Assembly: GCA_019114305.1 (NCBI GenBank)
Contig: DXFU01000054.1
Span: 1-62,202 of the forward strand
Reading direction: 5' to 3'
DNA: 62,202 bases
Source: Candidatus Hungatella pullicola
GTDB taxonomy: Bacteria > Bacillota > Clostridia > Lachnospirales > Lachnospiraceae
Shown here: positions 34,586-42,660 of the stretch, in pieces
Layout: each line of letters starts with the position of its first letter
How positions within the stretch are numbered: position 1 is the first letter of the stretch
Translations under genes and position numbers: made by a program
Notes under the pieces: model-generated
What the model was told of the DNA's origin: nothing
Databases searched by the model: none
What the model saw: the letters and a program-made list of their open reading frames with translations, nothing else

Positions 34586-36435
34586 TCTTTCTCCTCCCCT
34601 GCCTTCCTCTGATAATACTCCTGCATAATATAAAAAGCTTTCTTTTTGGTGGTCTTATCCATGGCAATGAGACCTTTGCTGTTCTTTCCCTCCTGCCATG
34701 GGTTCATACGTATGGGGGAGACGAAATCATAAAGAATCCATGGGAACATGCCCTGAATTCTGCCGTCTGCATACTCAATCTGCTTCTGATAAAACCTTTC
34801 CTGATGCTCTTCTGTAAACAGCTCTTCCCGTCCTCCGAAATGGCCGGCTCTGGCTCCTGCTCCCGTCTCAGAAATTACAACAGGCTTTTCTATGGCCGTA
34901 TGATCCAAAATTTCCTTCAGGCCCTCATAGTCTCTGTAATACCAGCCGTAGTACTCATTAAACGCTACCACATCCACGTAGGGAATCAGCCGATCCTTTA
35001 CGCTCATGGTATTTACATCTACCAGACAGGCGGCACTTACAAGCCTGGTGTCATCCATTTCCCGGCACACGGCCGCAAGCCCGCTCATAAATTGAAGCCG
35101 TTCCTCTGTATCCGGATTCTCATTTCCCACGCTCCAGATAACGACGCTTGCCCTGTTTCTGTCTCTGACAATCAATTCCCTCAGCTGATTTCTGGCATCC
35201 TCATAGGTATCTTTATTGGAAAAATCAATGGCCCAGTATACCGGGATTTCCTCCCACAAAAGCATTCCCATTTTATCCGCCAGCAAAGCCATTTGCTCGC
35301 TGTGTGGATAATGAGTCAGTCTTAATATATTACATCCCATTTCCCTGGCCGTATGGAAAATCTCCATTCTCTCTTCTTCCGAAAGAATCCGTCCTCCCTT
35401 CCGGCTCTCCTCATGGCAGCAGACCCCTCTTAAATAAATCTTTTTCCCGTTAAGAAAAATATCCTTTCCCTGAACCCGGATTTCCCGGAAGCCCACATAA
35501 TCTTCCACGTAATCTTCCCAGATCAATGCACCTGTTTTCTCACCAACTGCCTCAGCTGCTTCTCCTTCTATAACAGAAGGCTGCCCGCACCAAGCTTCTA
35601 TGTGGTAAAGACGGGGATTTTCACAGTCCCAAAGCTGTGGCGATGCCCAAAGGATACACTCTGCCGTTCCATTCTCATCTGTTTGGACAGTTGTATCTAT
35701 TCCCAGCTCCTCTATCACAAACCGGCAGTATACGCCCTCTTCGGGCTCATTCAGTCTTGCCCTCAGCCTGATATTGTGGAAGGTTTTGTCTGGAACCAAG
35801 GCTGCTTCCATTACACGGATAAAGCGGGAAGGGACACGGATTAATTCCACTGATCGGGTGATTCCGCCATAGTTAAACCAGTCGTAAGTCATAGAAGGAA
35901 CCTGTTCCATTTCCCTTCTGTTATTCACTGTAATAACCAGATGATTTTCCTGTCTCACCAGATCTGTGATTTCAACGGAGAAAGGAGTAAACCCGCCCTT
36001 GTGTCTGGCCGCAAGCTTTCCGTTCAGCCAGATACGGCTTTCATAATTGGCCGCTCCAATTTTCAGAAACAGTCTCTCGGATGCATTCTCCTTCTCATAA
36101 TAAAAACTTCTGGAGTACACTGCCTCCCCTTCATAATACCATAGCCTTTCTTCCTGACAATTCCAGCATCCGGGAACCTCTGCCTTTAAAAGGCTGTTAA
36201 AATCCAGATCCACAGGAACAGGACGTCCCTGTTCATCCCGCGTTTTCACCTCTCCCAGCCGCTTTCTTGTAAAGGTACGGAAAACATCGGGGGTAAATCC
36301 CCACAATCCATCCAGTTTTTCTGTACTTCGAAAGGCCGTGCAGACAAAAGAATCTGCTGTTACAAGAGGGATTCTGTTCTCTCTGTCAAAATCCAAATTT
36401 AAAATATCATTGTACTCTTTTTCCATTCTGTTCAT
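34582..36435 (-). CDS. GH2 glycoside hydrolase, beta-glucuronidase-like
   Basis: This is a retaining GH2 enzyme with the jelly-roll, immunoglobulin-like and barrel domains in order. AWLNGKLAARHKGGFTPF and NYGGITRSVEL resemble beta-glucuronidases. The acid/base Glu lies in WSVGNENP (about residue 439) and the nucleophile in VISETGAGA (about 523). Near residue 585 the sequence KNSKG carries the N-x-K motif that binds the uronic carboxylate in beta-glucuronidases. Length 617 aa, no signal peptide. AAGGAG precedes the ATG. It is first in an operon with the MBL-fold gene and has the shared 20-base promoter element. Galacturonidase activity is an alternative. Confidence 0.87.
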   Translation of the reverse strand: MNRMEKEYNDILNLDFDRENRIPLVTADSFVCTAFRSTEKLDGLWGFTPDVFRTFTRKRLGEVKTRDEQGRPVPVDLDFNSLLKAEVPGCWNCQEERLWYYEGEAVYSRSFYYEKENASERLFLKIGAANYESRIWLNGKLAARHKGGFTPFSVEITDLVRQENHLVITVNNRREMEQVPSMTYDWFNYGGITRSVELIRVPSRFIRVMEAALVPDKTFHNIRLRARLNEPEEGVYCRFVIEELGIDTTVQTDENGTAECILWASPQLWDCENPRLYHIEAWCGQPSVIEGEAAEAVGEKTGALIWEDYVEDYVGFREIRVQGKDIFLNGKKIYLRGVCCHEESRKGGRILSEEERMEIFHTAREMGCNILRLTHYPHSEQMALLADKMGMLLWEEIPVYWAIDFSNKDTYEDARNQLRELIVRDRNRASVVIWSVGNENPDTEERLQFMSGLAAVCREMDDTRLVSAACLVDVNTMSVKDRLIPYVDVVAFNEYYGWYYRDYEGLKEILDHTAIEKPVVISETGAGARAGHFGGREELFTEEHQERFYQKQIEYADGRIQGMFPWILYDFVSPIRMNPWQEGKNSKGLIAMDKTTKKKAFYIMQEYYQRKAGEEKE

Positions 36436-36452
36436 AGCTGGTCTCTCCTTCC

Positions 36453-36487
36453 ACTACCACTATACACGATTGCCCCAATTCCATCAA
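36453..36487 (-). promoter_or_regulatory. GH2 promoter with shared 20-base element
   Basis: On the minus strand, TTGATG (36482-36487) and TATAGT (36459-36464) are 17 bases apart. Bases 36453-36472 (plus strand ACTACCACTATACACGATTG) are identical to 58780-58799 ahead of the GH1 gene, where they have the same position relative to -35 and -10. The start codon is only 18 bases past the element. Confidence 0.7.
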
Positions 36488-36512
36488 TTGTCAAATGATT
36501 GATGTGAAAAAC

Positions 36513-36576
36513 AAAAAAACTCCAGGCATTCCCCCTTAGGCTTCCTGTAAAAGCCTGGATTGGTATATACCTGGAG
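36513..36576 (-). terminator. Terminator of the acidic lipoprotein gene
   Basis: Outer arms CTCCAGG / CCTGGAG enclose an inner stem AGGCTT / AAGCCT, and the minus strand continues with seven T residues, then GTTTTT. It lies 55 bases past the stop. Confidence 0.85.
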
Positions 36577-36630
36577 CGGTTTGTTCTATTTATAACTTAT
36601 AACACTCTGGAATCAGCAGCTGATATCTGT

Positions 36631-36972
36631 TTACTCTGCGGCTGTCTCAGACTGGACTTCCTCGCTTTCAGACTGAGACTCTTCTTCTGATGTCTCTTCG
36701 TCAGAAGCGGCCTCTCCGTCTTCCTCTGCCGCAGTCTCTTCGTCAGATCCTTCCTCCGCCAGAGATTCCTCTGATTGTCCAGAAGCCTCTTGCGATGTCT
36801 CTTCTGCGCTGGTTTCTTCCTCTGTTGTCTCTTCTTCCGTTGTTTCTGTTTCAATCACAGTCTCGGCCGCTGTTGTAGTTGTATCTGCGCCATCGCTGGT
36901 ACATGCGGAAACAGATGCCATAGTAAGCACTGCCACACCTGATAAAATCAATTTTTTTGTATTCAATTTCAT
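36631..36972 (-). CDS. Small acidic low-complexity lipoprotein
   Basis: The 113-aa product has a Lys-rich start, a hydrophobic signal and a lipobox SVSAC (Cys about residue 24). The remaining 89 residues are almost entirely Glu, Ser, Thr, Ala, Asp and Gln, with no aromatic residue after the signal. It should be a highly negatively charged, disordered surface tail. It has a good ribosome site (AAGGAGGAG), promoter and terminator, so it is a real gene. No domain is recognised. An open frame on the same strand at 36597-36854 is a shadow caused by the repetitive codons. Confidence 0.75.
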   Translation of the reverse strand: MKLNTKKLILSGVAVLTMASVSACTSDGADTTTTAAETVIETETTEEETTEEETSAEETSQEASGQSEESLAEEGSDEETAAEEDGEAASDEETSEEESQSESEEVQSETAAE

Positions 36973-37052
36973 AATAGTCTCCTCCTTAATTCAGACGGAT
37001 TACGATTAATCTTATCTCCTGCTTCCGCGGCGCCTTTGCTGAAGTTGAACAA

Positions 37053-37081
37053 AGTTTAACATTCCGGACGTGGAAAGTCAA
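37053..37081 (-). promoter_or_regulatory. Likely promoter of the acidic lipoprotein gene
   Basis: On the minus strand, TTGACT (37076-37081) and TAAACT (37053-37058) are 17 bases apart, leaving an 80-base leader. The 346-base gap 36973-37318 otherwise holds only this and the divergent promoter at 37207. Confidence 0.5.
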
Positions 37082-37206
37082 TGTTCATTCTGTGTTTTTT
37101 TCTTTAATAAAATGACGCCTCTTTTCTTAATTTTTATTACAATTGGAAGAAATAGTTATAAACCGAAAACAACCTGCATATACATGAAGGCCAACGGAAA
37201 AATCCA

Positions 37207-37235
37207 TTGAAATACCAGTCTCTTCCGCCTATAAT
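37207..37235 (+). promoter_or_regulatory. Promoter of the nitroreductase gene
   Basis: TTGAAA (37207-37212) and a consensus TATAAT (37230-37235) are exactly 17 bases apart, about 84 bases before the start codon. Confidence 0.7.
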
Positions 37236-37318
37236 AAAACTGTCACTTTTCAGTTGTACAATCGTATTCCGGGTGTTTAAATCCCTGAATCTTGAATATT
37301 TCGGAGGAGGTACCAATC

Positions 37319-37888
37319 ATGTTGAAAAATCTTGTTGCCAGCTGCCGCAGTTACCGGCGCTTTTACCAGGAGGAACCCGTCTCAGAAGAGACCTTAAGAG
37401 ATCTCATCTCCCTAGCCAGGCTTACTCCCTCTACTTCCAACTCTCAGGCCCTGAAGTTTCGTCTATGCTTTACACCAGAAGAGACCTCCAAGGTGTTTCC
37501 TCTTCTTGGCTGGGCAGGCGCCCTTCCTGACTGGGATGGCCCAGTTCCCGGAGAACGCCCTTCCGCCTATATTGTCATCCTCTGTGATCTTACATTGGGG
37601 AAAAATAAAATGTGGGATGACGGCATAACAGCTCAGACAATTATGCTGGGCGCTGTGGAAAAAGGACTGGGCGGCTGCATCCTGGGCAATGTAAAACGGG
37701 AAGACCTGGCAAAAACTCTTAATATCGATACCAATCGTTATTCCATAGACCTGGTTCTTGCTCTGGGAAAGCCAAAGGAAAAGGTCGTTGTGGTTCCTCT
37801 TCCGGAAAATGGAAATGTGGCTTACTACAGAGATGAAAATCAGGTTCACTACGTTCCAAAAAGGGATCTGGAGGATCTGATTCTTTAA
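37319..37888 (+). CDS. Nitroreductase family flavoprotein
   Basis: This is a small FMN-dependent oxidoreductase of the nitroreductase superfamily. The FMN-binding start SCRSYRRFYQEEPVSEETLRDLISLARLTPSTSNSQ is typical (Arg-Ser-x-Arg-x-Phe), as is GAVEKGLGGCILGNVKREDL further on. It is 189 aa from the ATG at 37319, which follows GGAGGAGG by 9 bases; the frame opens 9 codons earlier without a ribosome site. Monocistronic with its own promoter. Physiological substrate unknown. Confidence 0.92.
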   Translation: MLKNLVASCRSYRRFYQEEPVSEETLRDLISLARLTPSTSNSQALKFRLCFTPEETSKVFPLLGWAGALPDWDGPVPGERPSAYIVILCDLTLGKNKMWDDGITAQTIMLGAVEKGLGGCILGNVKREDLAKTLNIDTNRYSIDLVLALGKPKEKVVVVPLPENGNVAYYRDENQVHYVPKRDLEDLIL

Positions 37889-37922
37889 CTTTCCTGTTCC
37901 ATTTCCAGATGCTGCCTTTCCT

Positions 37923-38198
37923 CTACTCTGCCAGAAGATCCTTCTCTTCCGGATGTTTTTCAAACCAGCGCGCTGCATAGGAGCAGGTGGGTCTTGCCTT
38001 AAGCCCCTGCGCCCGCAGCTCTTTTGCCGCTTCCGCCAGCAGCTGGCCCGCCACTCCGCCGCCTCTCAGGGACTCATCCACAAATGTATGATTAATATTC
38101 GCCGCGCCCTGAGAGTCCAGGGGAAAAGTGACCTCCGCGTCAACCTGTCCCTGGGAATTTACATGGTAAATTCTTCCCGGTTCTTTTAAAAATTCCAT
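37923..38198 (-). CDS. Small GNAT-fold N-acetyltransferase (YidJ/NATD1 type)
   Basis: This 91-aa protein matches the short GNAT-like group (Gcn5-related, NATD1/YjdJ type): INHTFVDESLRGGGVAGQLLAEAAKELRAQGLKARPTCSYAARWFEKHPE. The segment RGGGVAGQL is the acetyl-CoA-binding loop. These minimal proteins are common and lack an assigned substrate. It ends 34 bases from the convergent nitroreductase gene. Confidence 0.88.
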   Translation of the reverse strand: MEFLKEPGRIYHVNSQGQVDAEVTFPLDSQGAANINHTFVDESLRGGGVAGQLLAEAAKELRAQGLKARPTCSYAARWFEKHPEEKDLLAE

Positions 38199-38292
38199 AA
38201 CCGCTCCTTTCCGGTCCGGCCTTCCGCGCCGGACCTTTCTTTTAACTTTACTTTTTATTTTAACACCATTATAAACATTATAACCTTCAGGC

Positions 38293-40338
38293 TTAAATTT
38301 GAAGATTTCCCTCTATTCCCAGATAATCTACTGTCATCTCTCTTCCGTCTTTCATGGACAGAGTGACAGGTCCGTAGCCTCCGCAGTTTTCTTTGTCTGT
38401 ATAGGTGATTTTTTCTATGCTGAAGATTTCATCTTCTTTAAAATCCTCCAGACTTTCCTGTGTAATCACCTGGCTGATCATAATATAGGGCTCATAACCA
38501 AAGATCTTTTCTCTCTTTAAACTGGCGGCAATTACCATACTGTTTTCTGAATCGGGATTGGTATCTTTGCTGGAAATCACCTGGAGATCCGTCCATGCCC
38601 CATATACGGTCATGGCCATCTGTTTCGGTCTTCCCTGAGAATCGGTTCCTTTTAAAACCACAGCCTTGGCCCCGTCTTTTTCCAGTTTCTTTATCTCTAC
38701 CTTCCCCATATCCGGGAATCCATAAGAACCTAATGTAACCTCTACCGGCTTGTGGAACAGACGCATTTTATCCGCTCTCACCATTCCTTTTGCCACAGGA
38801 AAATCTGCCAGATCAATGCAGTTCAGCCAATGGCATTCTTCCTCATTATCATAGTTAAAGAAGGTTCTCCGGTATAACACGCCTTCCTTCATACCGTGCC
38901 ATAAAAGAGCATTTGGCTTCTCAATGAGATTAAATACAGGCTCCTTCAAAACATACATTTGAGACTCTATATTACTTCCCAGACTGGCCTCCCATGGATA
39001 TTTCGTGCTGTAGCAAAGTTTGCCGTAGCAGCACTGTCCATTATCGTCCACTCTCTTTCTGATAACCTTTCCGCTTCTCAGCTCTGTAGTTCCATTCTCT
39101 TTGTGATTGGCCATGCAGAGAGCCGGACCGTTTAATACCGTCTCCAGAGTCTCTCCCTCTTTCATGGAATCCCACACCCCGTTTTCTTCCTTTGCAGTCC
39201 AGAATGGATGATCTTCAGGCAGATGGAGGCACATAAATGCCTTTGCCAACCAGAACGGGCTTTCCGCACAGCTGTAACCCTGAACCAGTGGAATAAAAGA
39301 CTTATAAAATCCAAGGGTTGGCACTCCCTTGTACATCAGATCATCTCTTCCTAAAAACTGCATCAGCGCTCCGGAAGAAATTCTTCTGGACAGGCCGGGA
39401 TTGGCATCAGAGTGATTCAAAAGCATATTCGCCTCAAAAGAGGAAGTTGCCGCATTGCGGTAAATATTGCTTCTTCCCCACATATTTACCCAGCCGTCGG
39501 CATCAAACATCCGGTCATAGGTTTCCATCAGTTTATTGGAATGTTCCTCGAATTTCTTTGCCAGATAAGGCTCATGCTCATAACCGTACCACTTACACCA
39601 AATAGGAGCATATACCTGGAAGGCCCAGGCAGAATAATAGTCAAAGGCATGTCCATCCCGATACCATCCATCCCCGGAATAATAGCTTAAAATAGCCTGA
39701 GCGTGGTCTCTCATAATGTCTGTATCTACCTGATATCCCATCATATGCAGGAAGGCCAGATCAAGCATATTAAACAGACGCCAGTTCTGGGGAACCGTGC
39801 TGCCTTCGGCGTAAGGAAGAAGGAAACGGGCAATTACATCTTTTTCCTCTTTGGTGTAGGTATCCCAGATTTCCTCCCGGCACAGCCACAGACAAATTAC
39901 CATGGCGCACGTCTCCACTGTCTGCTGATAAGTGTTCAGCTTGGGAGTGGGCTTGTCCATCTTTATCATATCTTCAAGTCCCAGAACATAATTCTCATCC
40001 CCAGGAGTGCAGGCCTTCAATATCTGCTTTTTGTAGTATTCCCTCATAGATTTTCCGGCAATTACCACATCCGGCTCAATATGAATCAAAGGAGCTGCCA
40101 GGAAAAAGCTTCTGGCCAATCCCTCATACTTCTCCGCCTGCACCTTCCATGCCGGAGTATGGTCATTGGGATATGTAATCTTTGTTTCATATCTTGGCAC
40201 AATCACCGGATCATCCATAGTCTCAATATGCTGAAATATTCCATCTAACATATATTTTGCCGCATCAATCCAATGCTTTCTGGTAAGTCCTGTGTAAGGA
40301 CTTTTCTCAAAATCCAAATTCTCAGGTTCAAATCCCAT
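38293..40338 (-). CDS. DUF2264 domain-containing protein
   Basis: This 681-aa cytoplasmic protein matches the DUF2264 family along its length: an N-terminal helical barrel (SPYTGLTRKHWIDAAKYMLDGIF, then LARSFFLAAPLIH) and a C-terminal beta-rich region. The layout of an alpha/alpha barrel followed by a beta-sandwich resembles glycan-active lyases, and these genes often lie in polysaccharide loci (known association); no activity is established. AGGAATT precedes the ATG. It stands alone but lies among several glycan genes. Confidence 0.87.
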   Translation of the reverse strand: MGFEPENLDFEKSPYTGLTRKHWIDAAKYMLDGIFQHIETMDDPVIVPRYETKITYPNDHTPAWKVQAEKYEGLARSFFLAAPLIHIEPDVVIAGKSMREYYKKQILKACTPGDENYVLGLEDMIKMDKPTPKLNTYQQTVETCAMVICLWLCREEIWDTYTKEEKDVIARFLLPYAEGSTVPQNWRLFNMLDLAFLHMMGYQVDTDIMRDHAQAILSYYSGDGWYRDGHAFDYYSAWAFQVYAPIWCKWYGYEHEPYLAKKFEEHSNKLMETYDRMFDADGWVNMWGRSNIYRNAATSSFEANMLLNHSDANPGLSRRISSGALMQFLGRDDLMYKGVPTLGFYKSFIPLVQGYSCAESPFWLAKAFMCLHLPEDHPFWTAKEENGVWDSMKEGETLETVLNGPALCMANHKENGTTELRSGKVIRKRVDDNGQCCYGKLCYSTKYPWEASLGSNIESQMYVLKEPVFNLIEKPNALLWHGMKEGVLYRRTFFNYDNEEECHWLNCIDLADFPVAKGMVRADKMRLFHKPVEVTLGSYGFPDMGKVEIKKLEKDGAKAVVLKGTDSQGRPKQMAMTVYGAWTDLQVISSKDTNPDSENSMVIAASLKREKIFGYEPYIMISQVITQESLEDFKEDEIFSIEKITYTDKENCGGYGPVTLSMKDGREMTVDYLGIEGNLQI

Positions 40339-40578
40339 AATTCCTATCCACTCTTTCTTCTATAATTTAACCATGTATTTAGTCATATACCGTTAATCTA
40401 CCATACTTAACCGCAGAAAACCATGTGATATTTTATGTCTTTTTGCCATTTTTCTTTCACTTGAACTTCCCTAACACGGATATTTGTGCGATAATAATTC
40501 CATCGGGCCTGTAATGGCATTTGGAATATTGGTTTCACCTATTCAGGCCAAATTTTATTTTCACAGGAGGACCACAAG

Positions 40579-41964
40579 ATGAAGCTGGACAACAACATTC
40601 CTTACAAGCTGATCCTGGAGGAGAATGAGATACCCAAACAATGGTATAATGTGCGGGCTCACATGAAAAACAAGCCTGCTCCTCTTTTAAATCCTGCCAC
40701 CTTGAAGCCAATGACCGCCGACGAACTATCCGCAGTTTTCTGCCGCCAGCTGGTTGAACAGGAGTTAGATGACACCAATCCTTACATTGACATACCTCAG
40801 GAAATCCAGGATTTCTACCGTATGTACCGCCCTGCTCCCCTGGTTCGCGCCTACTGTCTGGAAGAAAAGCTGGACACTCCAGCCAAAATCTACTACAAAT
40901 TCGAGGGCAACAATACCAGCGGCAGCCATAAGCTGAATTCTGCCATTGCCCAGGCTTACTATGCAAAGCATCAGGGCTTAAAGGGAGTCACTACGGAAAC
41001 AGGAGCCGGCCAGTGGGGTACTGCCTTGTCCATGGCCTGCGCTTACCTGGGTCTGGACTGCCAGGTATATATGGTAAAGGTCTCCTATGAGCAGAAACCT
41101 TTCCGCCGTGAAGTTATGCGCACCTATGGAGCGAAGGTAACGCCTTCTCCATCTGACACCACTGCGGTAGGCAGAAAGATCTTAAAAGAACATCCAGGAA
41201 CCTCAGGAAGTCTTGGCTGCGCCATTTCTGAAGCCGTGGAAGCAGCTGCCAGCCAGGAAGGCTACCGTTATGTTCTTGGAAGCGTTCTGAATCAGGTACT
41301 TCTCCATCAGTCTATCATCGGATTGGAAGCTCAGGCAGCACTCAATAAGTATGGAGTCAAACCAGATGTAATCATCGGCTGCGCAGGAGGCGGCTCCAAT
41401 CTTGGCGGACTGATCTCACCTTTCATGGGAGAAAAACTGAGAGGGGAAAAAGATTATGAATTCATTGCTGTAGAACCCTCCAGCTGCCCAAGCCTCACTC
41501 GAGGCAAATTTGTCTATGATTACTGCGATACCGGAATGGTATGTCCTCTGGCTAAGATGTATACTCTGGGAAGCGGCTTTATTCCGTCAGCCAGCCATGC
41601 GGGAGGTCTGCGCTATCATGGAATGAGCCCTGTGGTATCCCAGCTGTATCACGACGGATACATAAAGGCTGTATCCTATGAGCAGACTCAGGTATTTGAG
41701 GCTGCAGAACTGTTTGCCAAATGCGAAGGCATCCTTCCTGCCCCGGAAAGCAGCCACGCCATCCGGGCGGCCATTGACCAGGCTGTGAAGTGCAAAGAAA
41801 CAGGAGAGGAAAAGACTATTTTATTTGGTCTGACAGGAACGGGATACTTTGATATGGTAGCTTACGAGAAATTTAATAACGGAACCATGACAGATTATAT
41901 TCCAACGGACGAAGATCTGAAAGGGGGATTCGATGGAATTCCAAAATTCCCGGGAAATGAGTAA
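40579..41964 (+). CDS. trpB: TrpB2-type tryptophan synthase beta chain
   Basis: This PLP enzyme is of the TrpB2 class (461 aa, longer than TrpB1). PLP-binding GNNTSGSHKLNSA contains the Schiff-base lysine near residue 118; GAGQWGTALSMAC and CAGGGSNLGG (phosphate loop) are clear. TrpB2 condenses indole with serine but lacks the standard contacts with TrpA (known of the family). No trpA or other trp gene is near, so it probably salvages indole. AGGAGG precedes the ATG. A stem GGCCTG / CAGGCC lies in the leader (40506-40549) but lacks a strong T tract. Confidence 0.93.
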   Translation: MKLDNNIPYKLILEENEIPKQWYNVRAHMKNKPAPLLNPATLKPMTADELSAVFCRQLVEQELDDTNPYIDIPQEIQDFYRMYRPAPLVRAYCLEEKLDTPAKIYYKFEGNNTSGSHKLNSAIAQAYYAKHQGLKGVTTETGAGQWGTALSMACAYLGLDCQVYMVKVSYEQKPFRREVMRTYGAKVTPSPSDTTAVGRKILKEHPGTSGSLGCAISEAVEAAASQEGYRYVLGSVLNQVLLHQSIIGLEAQAALNKYGVKPDVIIGCAGGGSNLGGLISPFMGEKLRGEKDYEFIAVEPSSCPSLTRGKFVYDYCDTGMVCPLAKMYTLGSGFIPSASHAGGLRYHGMSPVVSQLYHDGYIKAVSYEQTQVFEAAELFAKCEGILPAPESSHAIRAAIDQAVKCKETGEEKTILFGLTGTGYFDMVAYEKFNNGTMTDYIPTDEDLKGGFDGIPKFPGNE

Positions 41965-41992
41965 AGAAACTTAGATCCTGATTCTGTCTCAG

Positions 41993-42040
41993 AAAAGGCG
42001 TGATCATCAACAGCTGCTGCTATAGGTGGTCACGCCTTTT
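41993..42040. terminator. Terminator between trpB and the zinc-ribbon gene
   Basis: Arms AAAAGGCGTGA and TCACGCCTTTT are complementary (11 bp), with TTTTTCTG following on the plus strand. It lies between convergent genes and can serve both. Confidence 0.85.
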
Positions 42041-42083
42041 TCTGTAAACACAGTAAAATATCCGCTGCCAGGACCACAAAGTT

Positions 42084-42473
42084 TTAGTCAGGCCATGTCA
42101 TGGCCGTTCCGCATTTTGGACAGAAATCAAAGGCTTCAAACGTCTGGTAGCCGCAGCCCGGGCAGATCCTCTTTCTCCTTCGGCCTCCGGTTCCCTGTTT
42201 AAGCACCGTAAGATCCTGTTCCTTTATTTCTGTTATCCGGCCTTTTTCCAATGCCTTTCCTACATCCGGATTTAACTGATATAAGGTCTCACAGCAGGCT
42301 GTGGTCACATAATATTGCTTGTTCCACCTAAATACAGGGATAAAGAAAATGCTGAGGCAGCTGTAGGCAGCAAACACCTGACAGCGGCTATATTTCTTAC
42401 AAACCGGGCAGAATAAACCTATGGAAGAGCTGATATTCTTTTTCCCCTGAGTAATGGCTATAATAAAAAACAT
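42084..42473 (-). CDS. Zinc-ribbon domain protein
   Basis: This 129-aa protein has two CxxC pairs: CPVC near residue 22 in an N-terminal zinc-binding half, and CPGCGYQTFEAFDFCPKCG at residues 104-122, a complete zinc ribbon. A short hydrophobic stretch (CLSIFFIPVF) lies between. Similar proteins are widespread in Clostridia without a known role. GGAGG precedes the ATG. It is divergent from the GNAT-GT2 fusion gene. Confidence 0.8.
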   Translation of the reverse strand: MFFIIAITQGKKNISSSIGLFCPVCKKYSRCQVFAAYSCLSIFFIPVFRWNKQYYVTTACCETLYQLNPDVGKALEKGRITEIKEQDLTVLKQGTGGRRRKRICPGCGYQTFEAFDFCPKCGTAMTWPD

Positions 42474-42597
42474 AGACTTCCTCCCTCTGCTGATTTGAAT
42501 GGATAAAACGTTTTCCCCAGATTTATCTTATCATATCTTCCATTGCTCCTCAATGGCGCTTTTCCAGCATCTTCCTCAACAGACCAGAGCAAACTAT

Positions 42598-42626
42598 TTG
42601 CATTATTAAGGATTATTTCCTATAAT
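42598..42626 (+). promoter_or_regulatory. Promoter of the GNAT-GT2 gene
   Basis: TTGCAT (42598-42603) and a consensus TATAAT (42621-42626) are 17 bases apart, 35 bases before the start codon. Confidence 0.65.
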
Positions 42627-42660
42627 AGAGTTTAATAATCTTTCTTTCAGGAGTTATTGT

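Noticed and set aside
36597-36854. 85-codon Lys/Arg-rich frame on the same strand as the acidic lipoprotein
   Set aside because: It is the out-of-frame reading of GAA/TCT-rich repeats; the lipoprotein frame has the signal peptide and ribosome site.
40506-40549. Trp attenuator or T-box ahead of trpB
   Set aside because: Only a 6-bp stem is present, with no T-box sequence, leader peptide with Trp codons or strong T tract.
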